Below, in pieces: positions 56,644-64,000 of a DNA stretch of 64,000 nt. A model generated the notes under the pieces. That model had not been told where the DNA came from. It searched no databases and was given only the letters and a program-made list of their open reading frames with translations. This DNA comes from Aequorivita antarctica (GTDB lineage: Bacteria; Bacteroidota; Bacteroidia; Flavobacteriales; Flavobacteriaceae), in contig NZ_VORT01000006.1 in the NCBI RefSeq assembly GCF_007997155.1, positions 124,001-188,000 on the forward strand, given 5' to 3'. How positions within the stretch are numbered: the first letter of the stretch is position 1; the number at the start of each line of letters is the position of its first letter. Made by a program: the position numbers and the translations under genes.

Positions 56644-58401
56644 TTAATTCTTCACCCACTTCGCGGTAGAAGTATGCTTTCCATCAGAAATAGTTACGAA
56701 ATACAGACCGCTGTTTAAATGTTTCAGATTAAAAGTGGAGGTTGTTTCCAGATTTCTTTCTTCAGAAAAAACTAGCTTTCCATCTATGCTGTAAATCTTC
56801 ACTTTTGCGTTTTGCATTGCTGAAGGAATTGTAAATGTCAGGATGCCTTCCGAAGGGTTAGGGAATATACTTATCACTGGAGCAGTGCTAAACTCTGCAA
56901 TTCCAATAGGGATTTCAAGTTCCACAAGACCGTCGCGGGTATTGTCGCCTTTATAGCCGTTTCGCTTAATGGTGTTTGGATTGTAGGGTACGTTCAGGTT
57001 GTAAACATTCACGAAGGTGGAATCAACACCAGCGCCAAAGGTTAGGGTGTAACTGTTTGCAGTAAGATCTAACATGCCATCATTGTCCACATCGCCTAAA
57101 ACGGCTCCATTTAAAAAAGTATAACCGTGTGGTCTTAATGGAAAACCAGCAACTTCACCGCTACCATCTAGGGAGTAGGCATGGATAAAACCTTCACCTG
57201 CGGCATCTGTGATAACGCTTGGGAATACAATATCTAAAATGTCATCGCCATTAACATCTGCAATAGAGAGTACCCCTTCGGTGCCGCCGTATTTTTCTAT
57301 GGGGAAGTTAGGTAAGTTGTTACCCCCTGGGTCTAGGCCATAGATTGTGGGTAATGGGTCGCCTACTGTGCTACTTGTGTTTCTGTCTGACATAAAGATT
57401 TCAAAAATACCGTCATTGTCCACATCCAATACCGTTGCGGGGGAATAGGTCCAACCGCCAAGCGCAATAGGCCAGCCTGCTTTGTAGCTACCGTCGTGTT
57501 CCATAACATAGAAACCGGCAGCATCGCCGTGGTTGCTTCCTATTATTTCCAAATCGCCGTCGCCGTCTAGGTCTGCAAGGATAGGGGACTGGTATGAATA
57601 GTTTACCGTTGGGTCAAACACTGGGAAACCAGGAAATACTTGCCCTTGGTTATCAAAAATGTACATGCCTGCAGATGAAGCGGCTATTACTACGTCATTG
57701 TTTCCGTCGTTGTCAACATCGCCTATGGAGGGAGTGAAAGCGGGCGTAGCACCTACTTCTACGGGCCAATTGGCGTTGAGAGGTGTGCCGTCCATTTTGA
57801 TGACGTGCACAAAACCTTGAACACCAGTTACGCGTTCCCCGGTTACGATGTCTAAAATGCCATCGCCATCTACATCTGCGGCGGTTGGGGCGTTTATCAT
57901 CCAGTGGTCATCAAAATTTAAAGGCCAACCAGGCAGGTCGTTGCCCAAAGGGTCTAAGAGATAGACTCGGCCTGCATTGGGGACTCCACCTGTGTTTAGG
58001 ATAATTTCTAAGGTACCGTCACCATCTAAATCCACAACAGTAGGTGGGAGCAGGATAGTACCGCTTACGGGTTTTTCCCAGAGAATAGAGCCGTCGCCTT
58101 CTAAAGCGTAGAGGGTATTCCATATTCCGTAGAGTATTTCGTCTACACCGTCATTGTCTATATCTGCTAAAGTTGTACCGCGGCTGTTTTTGATGTTGGG
58201 GTGTGCTGGTTCGCCAAAACGCCATAGCTGGTCAAATACTTGGGTTTGTTCTTGGTTGTAATAGTTTTCAGGTAGGGTAACGGTTTCAACCGAAATGGTG
58301 CCATCTTCGTTTAAGCTGGCCATTTTGCCTTGTTGTTGAGCGGTGGCAATAGTTACTATTCCGAGAAAAAGTAAAGACAAGAAGGTAATTGTTTTTTTCA
58401 T
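56644..58401 (-). CDS. FG-GAP/VCBS repeat protein with T9SS sorting domain
   Basis: A 585-aa secreted protein. Signal peptide (ending IATAQQ) and about nine FG-GAP-type repeats with calcium-binding loops of DxDxDGxxD form (for example DIDNDGVDEI, DLDGDGTLEI, DVDNDGIFEI) make up an integrin-alpha-like beta-propeller. A C-terminal type A T9SS domain (FPNPSEGILTFTIPSAMQNA to LYFVTISDGKHTSTAKWVKN) follows. Calcium binding is inferred from the loops; no enzyme motif is seen, so a role in adhesion or matrix is only likely. Confidence 0.9.
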   Translation of the reverse strand: MKKTITFLSLLFLGIVTIATAQQQGKMASLNEDGTISVETVTLPENYYNQEQTQVFDQLWRFGEPAHPNIKNSRGTTLADIDNDGVDEILYGIWNTLYALEGDGSILWEKPVSGTILLPPTVVDLDGDGTLEIILNTGGVPNAGRVYLLDPLGNDLPGWPLNFDDHWMINAPTAADVDGDGILDIVTGERVTGVQGFVHVIKMDGTPLNANWPVEVGATPAFTPSIGDVDNDGNNDVVIAASSAGMYIFDNQGQVFPGFPVFDPTVNYSYQSPILADLDGDGDLEIIGSNHGDAAGFYVMEHDGSYKAGWPIALGGWTYSPATVLDVDNDGIFEIFMSDRNTSSTVGDPLPTIYGLDPGGNNLPNFPIEKYGGTEGVLSIADVNGDDILDIVFPSVITDAAGEGFIHAYSLDGSGEVAGFPLRPHGYTFLNGAVLGDVDNDGMLDLTANSYTLTFGAGVDSTFVNVYNLNVPYNPNTIKRNGYKGDNTRDGLVELEIPIGIAEFSTAPVISIFPNPSEGILTFTIPSAMQNAKVKIYSIDGKLVFSEERNLETTSTFNLKHLNSGLYFVTISDGKHTSTAKWVKN

Positions 58402-58733
58402 GAGATTGGTTTTTGAAATTCTTATCTATAAAGTTAATGATAAATGTAGGGTTTTAAAAACCTTCGAGTATTGATTATCGAAAAATGCTCTGCATATAAT
58501 TCTATACTTCAGTACAGAAAATTAGATTCAAATTGAAGTTTATTTGAAAATGGGAATGAATTTGCTTGGAAAAACTTCTCTTAACAAAATGTTAAAGTTC
58601 CTTAATTCTTGCTCTTTTTAGAAAGGCAAAAGAAGGAAAAATGGGGAATCCGTTTATATTTACCGACCGATAAATTTCAGTGCTTTTTGGTGGTTATTTA
58701 TCGTATTTGTTAATATAAAAATCCCTCTTTCTA
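58402..58733. other. 332-bp divergent intergenic region, no gene
   Basis: AT-rich DNA between two divergent exported-protein genes. I find no ORF and no complete TTTG-N19-TAnnTTTG. TATATTTA (about 58655) is a one-mismatch -7 candidate for the S46 gene. TTAACA and TGTTAA (58581-58595) form a short inverted repeat that could be an operator. Both genes must start transcription here. Confidence 0.5.
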
Positions 58734-60875
58734 ATGAAAAAATTAATTATTTCCTTTCTCCTTGCTGCTTTTGTTTTGCCTATGCAGGCCAATGAAGGCA
58801 TGTGGTTTTTAATGCACATTGAGCGGTTGAACTATCGCGATATGCAAAAAATGGGCCTTCAACTTACGCCCGAAGAAATTTACAGTATCAACCATGCCAG
58901 TCTTAAGGATGCCATAGTACAGTTTAACCGTGGCTGTACTGCCGAGATTATTTCGGACAGCGGATTGGTGCTGACCAACCATCACTGTGGTTATAGCTCT
59001 ATTGCCGAGCTTTCTACCGCTGAAAATGATTACTTGACCAATGGTTTTTGGGCAGGGAATCAGGGGGAGGAATTAAAGCCGAAAAAGCTTTCCGTTCGCT
59101 TTTTTGTGAGAATGGACGATGTTTCAAAGCGCATTTTGAACTTGGTGAATGATACTATGACCGAAGCCGAACGCGAAGCAACCATAAATCGTGAGATTGC
59201 CAAGATTGAGCAAGAAAATAACGAAGGTGGAAAATTTACTGTTTCAGTGAAATCTTTTTATCAAGGGAATGAGTTTTACTATTTCGTATATCAAGATTAT
59301 AACGATGTGCGTTTGGTTGGAACTCCACCTGCGAGCATAGGAAAATTTGGTGGCGATACCGACAACTGGGAATGGCCGAGACATACTGGCGATTTTTCAC
59401 TTTTTAGAGTATATGCCGATAAGGACGGTAATCCTGCGGAATATTCAAAAGACAACGTACCGCTTAAGCCTAAATATCACTTGACCACAAGCATTAAAGG
59501 TTTTGAGGAAAATGATTTCGCCATGATTATGGGTTATCCGGGAAGAACCAACCGCTGGATGCCTTCGGGAGGAATTGAGCAAAACGTAAAATACGCATAT
59601 CCCGCTTGGGTAGAGGCTTCAAAAACGTCTATGGATGTGATGAAGAAGTATATGGACAAGGATCAGCAGGTAAAACTTGACTATGCCTCAAGTTATGCCT
59701 CCACTGCCAATTATTGGAAAAACCGCCAAGGAATGATTGATGCACTTACGCAGCATAAAACTGCAGAAAGCAAACGCAAGGACGAACAGGCTTTTCAGAA
59801 ATGGGCTTCCAAAAAAGAAAACAAAAAGTATGCAGATGTAATGTCTGTTATCAATAATTATTACAGTAAAACCAACGAGAACAGCAGGCATAACAATTAT
59901 ATAGGTCTGTTGTTAAGAACCAGAATGGCGAGCATTCCATACCGTTTGGGCAATGATATAAACTATTATTTGCAACAGAACGAAGCAAAGCAGGCGGAAA
60001 TGAAACCTAAATTGGATGCAGAGATCGATGATTTTTATGAAGGGCTTTATCTTCCTTTAGAGAAAGACGTATTGGCGGCACAGCTTAAACTTTATTCCAC
60101 AAAAGCTAAGGATATTGCACCGATGGTGGCTCAAGCTGCTTCGGCAAACAACAAAACTGAGGCAGGTTGGAAAAACTATATAGACACTGCTTTTAAAAAC
60201 AGCATTTTTGAAACAAAGGAAAAGGTACAAGCTTTTATGGCAGCGCCAAATGCTGCCATTTTAAAGGACGATCCACTCTTTCAGCTTTCAACTGATTTGA
60301 TGACGCGCTACCGCTATAAATCTGAAGAAGAAAAACAGTTGGACAATGATTTTGAACACGCTTACAGATTGATGGTGGAGGGAATACGATTACAAAATCC
60401 TGATGGGAAATATTATCCCGATGCCAACAGTACATTACGCCTTACTTATGGAAAGGTAATTTCCTTGCCTGAGGATAAACGGAACGATGCCAATAAAAAT
60501 TACTATACCACCTTAAAAGGCACGGTTGCAAAATATCAACCAGGGGATGATGAATTTGATATGCCCAAGAAGTTGATCGATCTTTATGAGAAAAAGGATT
60601 TCGGGCAGTATGCTGACAAAGATTGCTATTTACCCGTAAACTTTTTGACCGATAATGATATTACCGGTGGAAACTCTGGTTCTCCGGTATTGAACGGAAA
60701 AGGGGAGTTGATAGGTTTGGCTTTTGACGGAAACATTGAAGCCATGGCTGGAGATGTTATTTTTGATGATCAACTGCAGCGCACCATCAATGTTGATATT
60801 CGTTATGTATTATTTTTGATTGATAAATACGCAGGGGCAAGTCATATTATTGATGAGCTGACATTGGCGAAATAA
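58734..60875 (+). CDS. S46 family dipeptidyl peptidase, DPP7 type
   Basis: A 713-aa exported serine peptidase. After a signal peptide (ending MQA) the catalytic His is in TNHHCGYSSI (about 83-84) and Ser648 in GGNSGSPVLN. The residue 18 after the Ser is Gly666 (FDGN); DPP11 has Arg there. Gly fits DPP7, which prefers hydrophobic residues next to the cut, so this enzyme should release hydrophobic dipeptides rather than Asp/Glu ones. The Ser number is the same as in P. gingivalis DPP7. The signal peptide is cut close to the N-terminus needed for substrate binding. Confidence 0.93.
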   Translation: MKKLIISFLLAAFVLPMQANEGMWFLMHIERLNYRDMQKMGLQLTPEEIYSINHASLKDAIVQFNRGCTAEIISDSGLVLTNHHCGYSSIAELSTAENDYLTNGFWAGNQGEELKPKKLSVRFFVRMDDVSKRILNLVNDTMTEAEREATINREIAKIEQENNEGGKFTVSVKSFYQGNEFYYFVYQDYNDVRLVGTPPASIGKFGGDTDNWEWPRHTGDFSLFRVYADKDGNPAEYSKDNVPLKPKYHLTTSIKGFEENDFAMIMGYPGRTNRWMPSGGIEQNVKYAYPAWVEASKTSMDVMKKYMDKDQQVKLDYASSYASTANYWKNRQGMIDALTQHKTAESKRKDEQAFQKWASKKENKKYADVMSVINNYYSKTNENSRHNNYIGLLLRTRMASIPYRLGNDINYYLQQNEAKQAEMKPKLDAEIDDFYEGLYLPLEKDVLAAQLKLYSTKAKDIAPMVAQAASANNKTEAGWKNYIDTAFKNSIFETKEKVQAFMAAPNAAILKDDPLFQLSTDLMTRYRYKSEEEKQLDNDFEHAYRLMVEGIRLQNPDGKYYPDANSTLRLTYGKVISLPEDKRNDANKNYYTTLKGTVAKYQPGDDEFDMPKKLIDLYEKKDFGQYADKDCYLPVNFLTDNDITGGNSGSPVLNGKGELIGLAFDGNIEAMAGDVIFDDQLQRTINVDIRYVLFLIDKYAGASHIIDELTLAK

Positions 60876-60908
60876 TTTTTTAAGGCAACCTAGAAGTTGC
60901 ATTTCTTT

Positions 60909-60956
60909 AAAACCCCCACAAATCCAATAACTAAGGATATGTGGGGGTTTCTTTAT
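60909..60956 (+). terminator. Terminator after the S46 peptidase
   Basis: AAACCCCCACA (60910-60920) pairs perfectly with TGTGGGGGTTT (60940-60950), with an inner ATCC/GGAT stem, and is followed by a T-rich tail. Very strong. Confidence 0.95.
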
Positions 60957-61095
60957 TCCTTACGTAAAGTTGTTTTTTGGATTAAGTTTTCTATCGCACT
61001 GGTTTTAAGTTAATTATCGCTATCATTTAATTAGTTGTGCTTTAAAATTGCTTACCTTAGTATTTGCTTAAACTAATAAATTAAACTCATTTATC

Positions 61096-62706
61096 ATGAA
61101 AAGAAATACCTTCTTCTGGATTATCTTTTTAATATTGATAATCCTCTTAATTTTATGGTTATGGAAGTGTAATAACCAAACTGATCCTAATGATCCCACT
61201 CTGGAAACCCGACGTGCTAAAAGCAGTACGGTGGAGGCCCATAAAGTAAGTGGGGCACAATATCCTCCTTTTACGCCTATGGAGGAAGACAAAAATGACG
61301 ATAAGGCTTATGAAGTACCCAATGGACCTATTCGCGGGGATTTAAAACCTCATTTTCAGAAAATCGATCTAAAAGAAATTGCTTTGGATAGCCTTGGTAA
61401 CCCAACAAACCCACCTGGGGCTGCTGTTGATTTTTATCAATTTGACAACGAAGGCACCGGAAATGGCGTAAATATGACCCCTGATGTAAATGCGGCGGCA
61501 AATTCCAATGTGGTATTGTATTCTTATAATTCAAAAGTGCGGCTTTCCTTGGACAGCGGTAACACCTTTACGACCATTGACCCAACCACCATTTTCCCCA
61601 GCGGCCCCGTGAACGATGCTTCAGGGACAAACATAAGTAATGGGTTTTGTTGCGACCAGATTATACAATACGTCCCGTCTATTGACCGGTTTATTTGGTT
61701 TATGCAGTTTTGTGGCAACGGAGCCAACTGTTTGGGGGGTACCAATATAATAAGGGTTGCTGCGGCTAGCACCGCAGACGTGATCAACTCCAATGCCACT
61801 GCTTGGACCTATTGGGACATTACCAGCACACAAGTGGGTGCAACCACAGGGGCATTAGATTATCCTGATGTATCTGTCGGCGATAATTCAATTTATATTA
61901 GCAGTGATGCGGTTGGTACTGGGTTGATTGTGATGCGTCTGCCGTTACGTGAAATCAGTGTGGGTTCTGGATTTACCTTTTGGTTTACCCAAGCTACTGA
62001 TGGCGGCAATGCTTACGGAGGCCACGTTAGCCAAAATACAGGAAACGAAATTTTTTGGGCGGGCCATGTTAGTAATAGTAAAATGCGGTTGTTCTCTTGG
62101 AAGGAATCGGAAAATACTTATTACTGGAGAGATAGGAATGTCAATTCCTGGACACAGGCTTACAGCTCCAATACTCCTTCGGGAATAAACTGGCTGTCAT
62201 TTGGTTTCCCTGGAAATGCAGTTATTGGCCTCACACGAAGGAGTGGTGAAGTTTGGTATGCATGGAATGCGGGCGCAGGGGGAGGATTTTCAAATGCCCA
62301 GATACAGGTAGTGAAAGTTCGTAGATCTGATTGGTCTGTTATTGAACAAATGCAGATTTGGAATGATGACTATGCCTTTGCATATCCTTGTTTTTCGACC
62401 AACAGCGATGGGGAAGTTGGCATCTCACTGGGTTGGGGCGGCGATACTACGGAAGCCCATCACGCAGCAGGTTTTATGGGAGACTTTGTGGTTTATTATC
62501 CAAGATTGAGTACAAGTTCAGTTGGCAGATATGGCGATTACACCAGTATAAGGAGATATAGCCCCAATGGAAGAATGTTTGATGCCGCGGGCTATACCAC
62601 CCAAAACAACCCTCCACCCGGTGGGCAATTTCAAGATGTGCATTATATATTGTTTGGACGTCCGGGTTCACAGAATGATGATGGTGGAAATGGCGGAACT
62701 AAATAA
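61096..62706 (+). CDS. Membrane-anchored beta-propeller-like protein
   Basis: A 536-aa protein I cannot name. Residues 5-23 (TFFWIIFLILIILLILWLW) form one uncleaved membrane helix with a short basic start. An Asp-box-like LSLDSGNTFTTI (about 151-162), FCCDQIIQYVPSIDRFIWFM and several strand-rich repeats (YPDVSVGDNSIYISSDAVG; YPCFSTNSDGEVGISLGWG) suggest a sialidase-like propeller. Cysteines in FCCD and FCGNGANC may form disulfides. A complete sialidase catalytic set is not visible. It ends in a Gly-Asp-rich tail and has no T9SS domain. Confidence 0.7.
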   Translation: MKRNTFFWIIFLILIILLILWLWKCNNQTDPNDPTLETRRAKSSTVEAHKVSGAQYPPFTPMEEDKNDDKAYEVPNGPIRGDLKPHFQKIDLKEIALDSLGNPTNPPGAAVDFYQFDNEGTGNGVNMTPDVNAAANSNVVLYSYNSKVRLSLDSGNTFTTIDPTTIFPSGPVNDASGTNISNGFCCDQIIQYVPSIDRFIWFMQFCGNGANCLGGTNIIRVAAASTADVINSNATAWTYWDITSTQVGATTGALDYPDVSVGDNSIYISSDAVGTGLIVMRLPLREISVGSGFTFWFTQATDGGNAYGGHVSQNTGNEIFWAGHVSNSKMRLFSWKESENTYYWRDRNVNSWTQAYSSNTPSGINWLSFGFPGNAVIGLTRRSGEVWYAWNAGAGGGFSNAQIQVVKVRRSDWSVIEQMQIWNDDYAFAYPCFSTNSDGEVGISLGWGGDTTEAHHAAGFMGDFVVYYPRLSTSSVGRYGDYTSIRRYSPNGRMFDAAGYTTQNNPPPGGQFQDVHYILFGRPGSQNDDGGNGGTK

Positions 62707-62743
62707 GATTTAATAGTTAACACCAAATACACTTTGTAAAATA

Positions 62744-62778
62744 AAAACACCCCGCATTGAAAAATGTAGGGTGTTCTT
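62744..62778 (+). terminator. Terminator after the propeller-like gene
   Basis: AACACCC (62746-62752) pairs with GGGTGTT (62769-62775), with an inner GCATT/AATGT stem around GAAA and a following TCTTAT. It is 40 bp past the stop. Confidence 0.8.
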
Positions 62779-62885
62779 ATTTCAAAGAAGGCCGGATCTT
62801 TTATTCTTTCTTTTTCAGAAAACAAAATTGTGTTATCTATTAAAACCAATATTATGATAATGGTTTTTAATGAATATTAATCATG

Positions 62886-62893
62886 TAAATTTG
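62886..62893 (+). promoter_or_regulatory. -7 box of the alpha/beta-hydrolase gene
   Basis: TAAATTTG is an exact match, 18 bp ahead of the ATG, giving a leader of about 12 nt. No good -33 box. Confidence 0.45.
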
Positions 62894-62910
62894 GCCATTA
62901 AATTTTATAA

Positions 62911-63882
62911 ATGAAGTATTTTAAAGCACTACTATTTTTACTTGTGTTTATCCTTTTTGTTGGGTGCAAAAAGGACGAATATAAAGAGTTTAAAAAAGTG
63001 CCGGAATATATTGCACATCCGGATCGAACACATAAAGCATATTATGAAGCTTATGATAAAACCCTTCAAAAATGGGGCGTAGCTTATGAAGATCTTTATA
63101 TAACAACTTCAAAAGGAATTGCCCATGTGTTGGTGAGTGGACCAAAAGATGGCACACCAGTAATTTTGCTGCACGGAATGAGTGCGAGTTCCACAATGTG
63201 GTATCCGAATGCCAAAGCTTTGGCTGAGCAACACCGTATTTTTGCAATCGATCTAATTATTGAACCCGGAAAGTCATATAAAACTGCTAATTTTAAAAAT
63301 ATTGAAGAAATTACTGCTTGGTATGAAGAGGTATTCTGGGCATTGAAATTAGAATCATTTCATTTGATAGGAACATCTCGTGGCGGCTGGATTGCTACGG
63401 ATATAGCGCTTCATAGTAAAAGGAATATAAAAAGTTTGATTCTGTTGAGTCCAGTACAGACTTTTATGTGGATTCCACCGAGTACGGACTTGCTGAAAAA
63501 TATATTCAATGTATTTTATTCAAAGGAAGATGGGGTGTGGCGCACTATGGAAACCCTGTCAAAAAACCCAAGTAAAATTGATGAAACTTATTTGGCCCAG
63601 TATCGCCTTGGCCTTAAAAATGATACAGTCGAAAAATTCCTGCCGCAGATGAAGCCATTCCCGAATAACGAATTGAGCACCTTAAAAATGCCTGTCCTTG
63701 TTTTAATTGGAGATGACGATATGTTTAATACAAAACACACTATTAAACTAACCGAAAAATACTTACCGAAAGGCAGGGGTGAGGTTATTTCCAACTCTGG
63801 CCATTTCCTGTCTGTAGATCAGGCTGAAATTGTAGATAAAAAGATGATTGATTTTATGAAAAGTGCAGAAACAGGTGATTGA
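62911..63882 (+). CDS. Alpha/beta-hydrolase lipoprotein
   Basis: A 323-aa lipoprotein (lipidated Cys19 in ILFVGCKKD) with an alpha/beta-hydrolase fold. The oxyanion strand is VILLHGMSASSTMWYPN, the nucleophile elbow GTSRGGW, the acid in VLIGDDDMF and the catalytic His in SNSGHFLSVD. It may hydrolyse esters or amides at the envelope; the substrate is unknown. Confidence 0.88.
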   Translation: MKYFKALLFLLVFILFVGCKKDEYKEFKKVPEYIAHPDRTHKAYYEAYDKTLQKWGVAYEDLYITTSKGIAHVLVSGPKDGTPVILLHGMSASSTMWYPNAKALAEQHRIFAIDLIIEPGKSYKTANFKNIEEITAWYEEVFWALKLESFHLIGTSRGGWIATDIALHSKRNIKSLILLSPVQTFMWIPPSTDLLKNIFNVFYSKEDGVWRTMETLSKNPSKIDETYLAQYRLGLKNDTVEKFLPQMKPFPNNELSTLKMPVLVLIGDDDMFNTKHTIKLTEKYLPKGRGEVISNSGHFLSVDQAEIVDKKMIDFMKSAETGD

Positions 63883-63966
63883 GGAAATATAAGATAGTCT
63901 TCTTGCCAAAGTTACTTTTTGTGTATTTGGTAACAAGGTCTATATTAGAAATTTATAGGGTGTAGT

Positions 63967-63982
63967 TCTCGACTGCGCTCGA
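63967..63982. repeat. Dispersed TCGACTGCGCTCGA repeat, copy 2
   Basis: The 16-mer at 63967-63982 is identical to 56611-56626. Here it is flanked by GTT and AAC, giving GTTC...GAAC pairing. It lies in the last 120 bp, which hold no other feature that I can see. Confidence 0.7.
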
Positions 63983-64000
63983 ACTGACAAAAGGGCTTTT

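Overview
The window is a stretch of chromosome from a member of the Bacteroidetes, almost certainly family Flavobacteriaceae. The signs are an AT-rich genome, SusC/SusD proteins, C-terminal type IX secretion (T9SS) sorting domains, zinc-free (Cys-poor) forms of S4, S14 and L36, few Shine-Dalgarno sites ahead of genes, and promoters of the Bacteroidetes type (TTTG, about 19 nt, TAnnTTTG). Most of it is conserved housekeeping DNA. I see no phage, insertion sequence, CRISPR array, toxin-antitoxin pair or recognisable defence system.

Layout. 1-3400: ftsZ (division), a GatB/YqeY protein, tRNA-Arg(TCG), a 97-bp tandem repeat full of hairpins, and a DinB-like gene. 3500-6200: radC, a putative polysaccharide deacetylase-like protein and a YjjG-type phosphatase in one run. 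6200-9000: three exported proteins of unknown role. 9000-11900: rarA, a rhomboid protease and rlmB. 12000-17040: a small SusC/SusD/lipoprotein uptake locus without degradative enzymes. 17160-18900: an Omp85-family outer-membrane protein, divergent from rpsL.

19000-36400 is one nearly unbroken translation super-cluster: str (rpsL-rpsG-fusA), S10 (rpsJ to rpsQ), spc (rplN to rpmJ, with secY and infA but no adk or map) and alpha (rpsM-rpsK-rpsD-rpoA-rplQ). A near-perfect promoter opens it and a strong terminator closes it. Spacers are mostly 0-25 bp. The few long ones (76, 177, 87, 89 and 147 bp) hold inverted repeats. Four of them lie upstream of the genes for S7, L3/L4, S8 and S4, the four proteins that autoregulate these operons in E. 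coli. The 177-bp gap between rpsJ and rplC has a textbook antiterminator/terminator arrangement plus a 28-codon ORF. This is the most interesting pattern in the window.

36500-43500: a T9SS cargo protein between two near-identical terminators, then carA (with a 17-codon upstream ORF that overlaps its start), eno, gltA, a dimethylargininase-family hydrolase and an outer-membrane protein. 43600-49700: a peptide-use block of DPP IV (TTG start), two proton-coupled oligopeptide transporters and a periplasmic thioredoxin. 49700-54700, minus strand: comEC-like, an NlpC/P60 lipoprotein, lpxB and ddl. 54900-56600: a PASTA protein overlapping an RluD-type pseudouridine synthase. 56600-64000: an FG-GAP T9SS protein, an S46 dipeptidyl peptidase of DPP7 type, a membrane-anchored beta-propeller-like protein and an alpha/beta-hydrolase lipoprotein. 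Together the SusCD pair, DPP IV, DPP7 and the two POT transporters suggest a protein- and peptide-consuming marine or soil flavobacterium.
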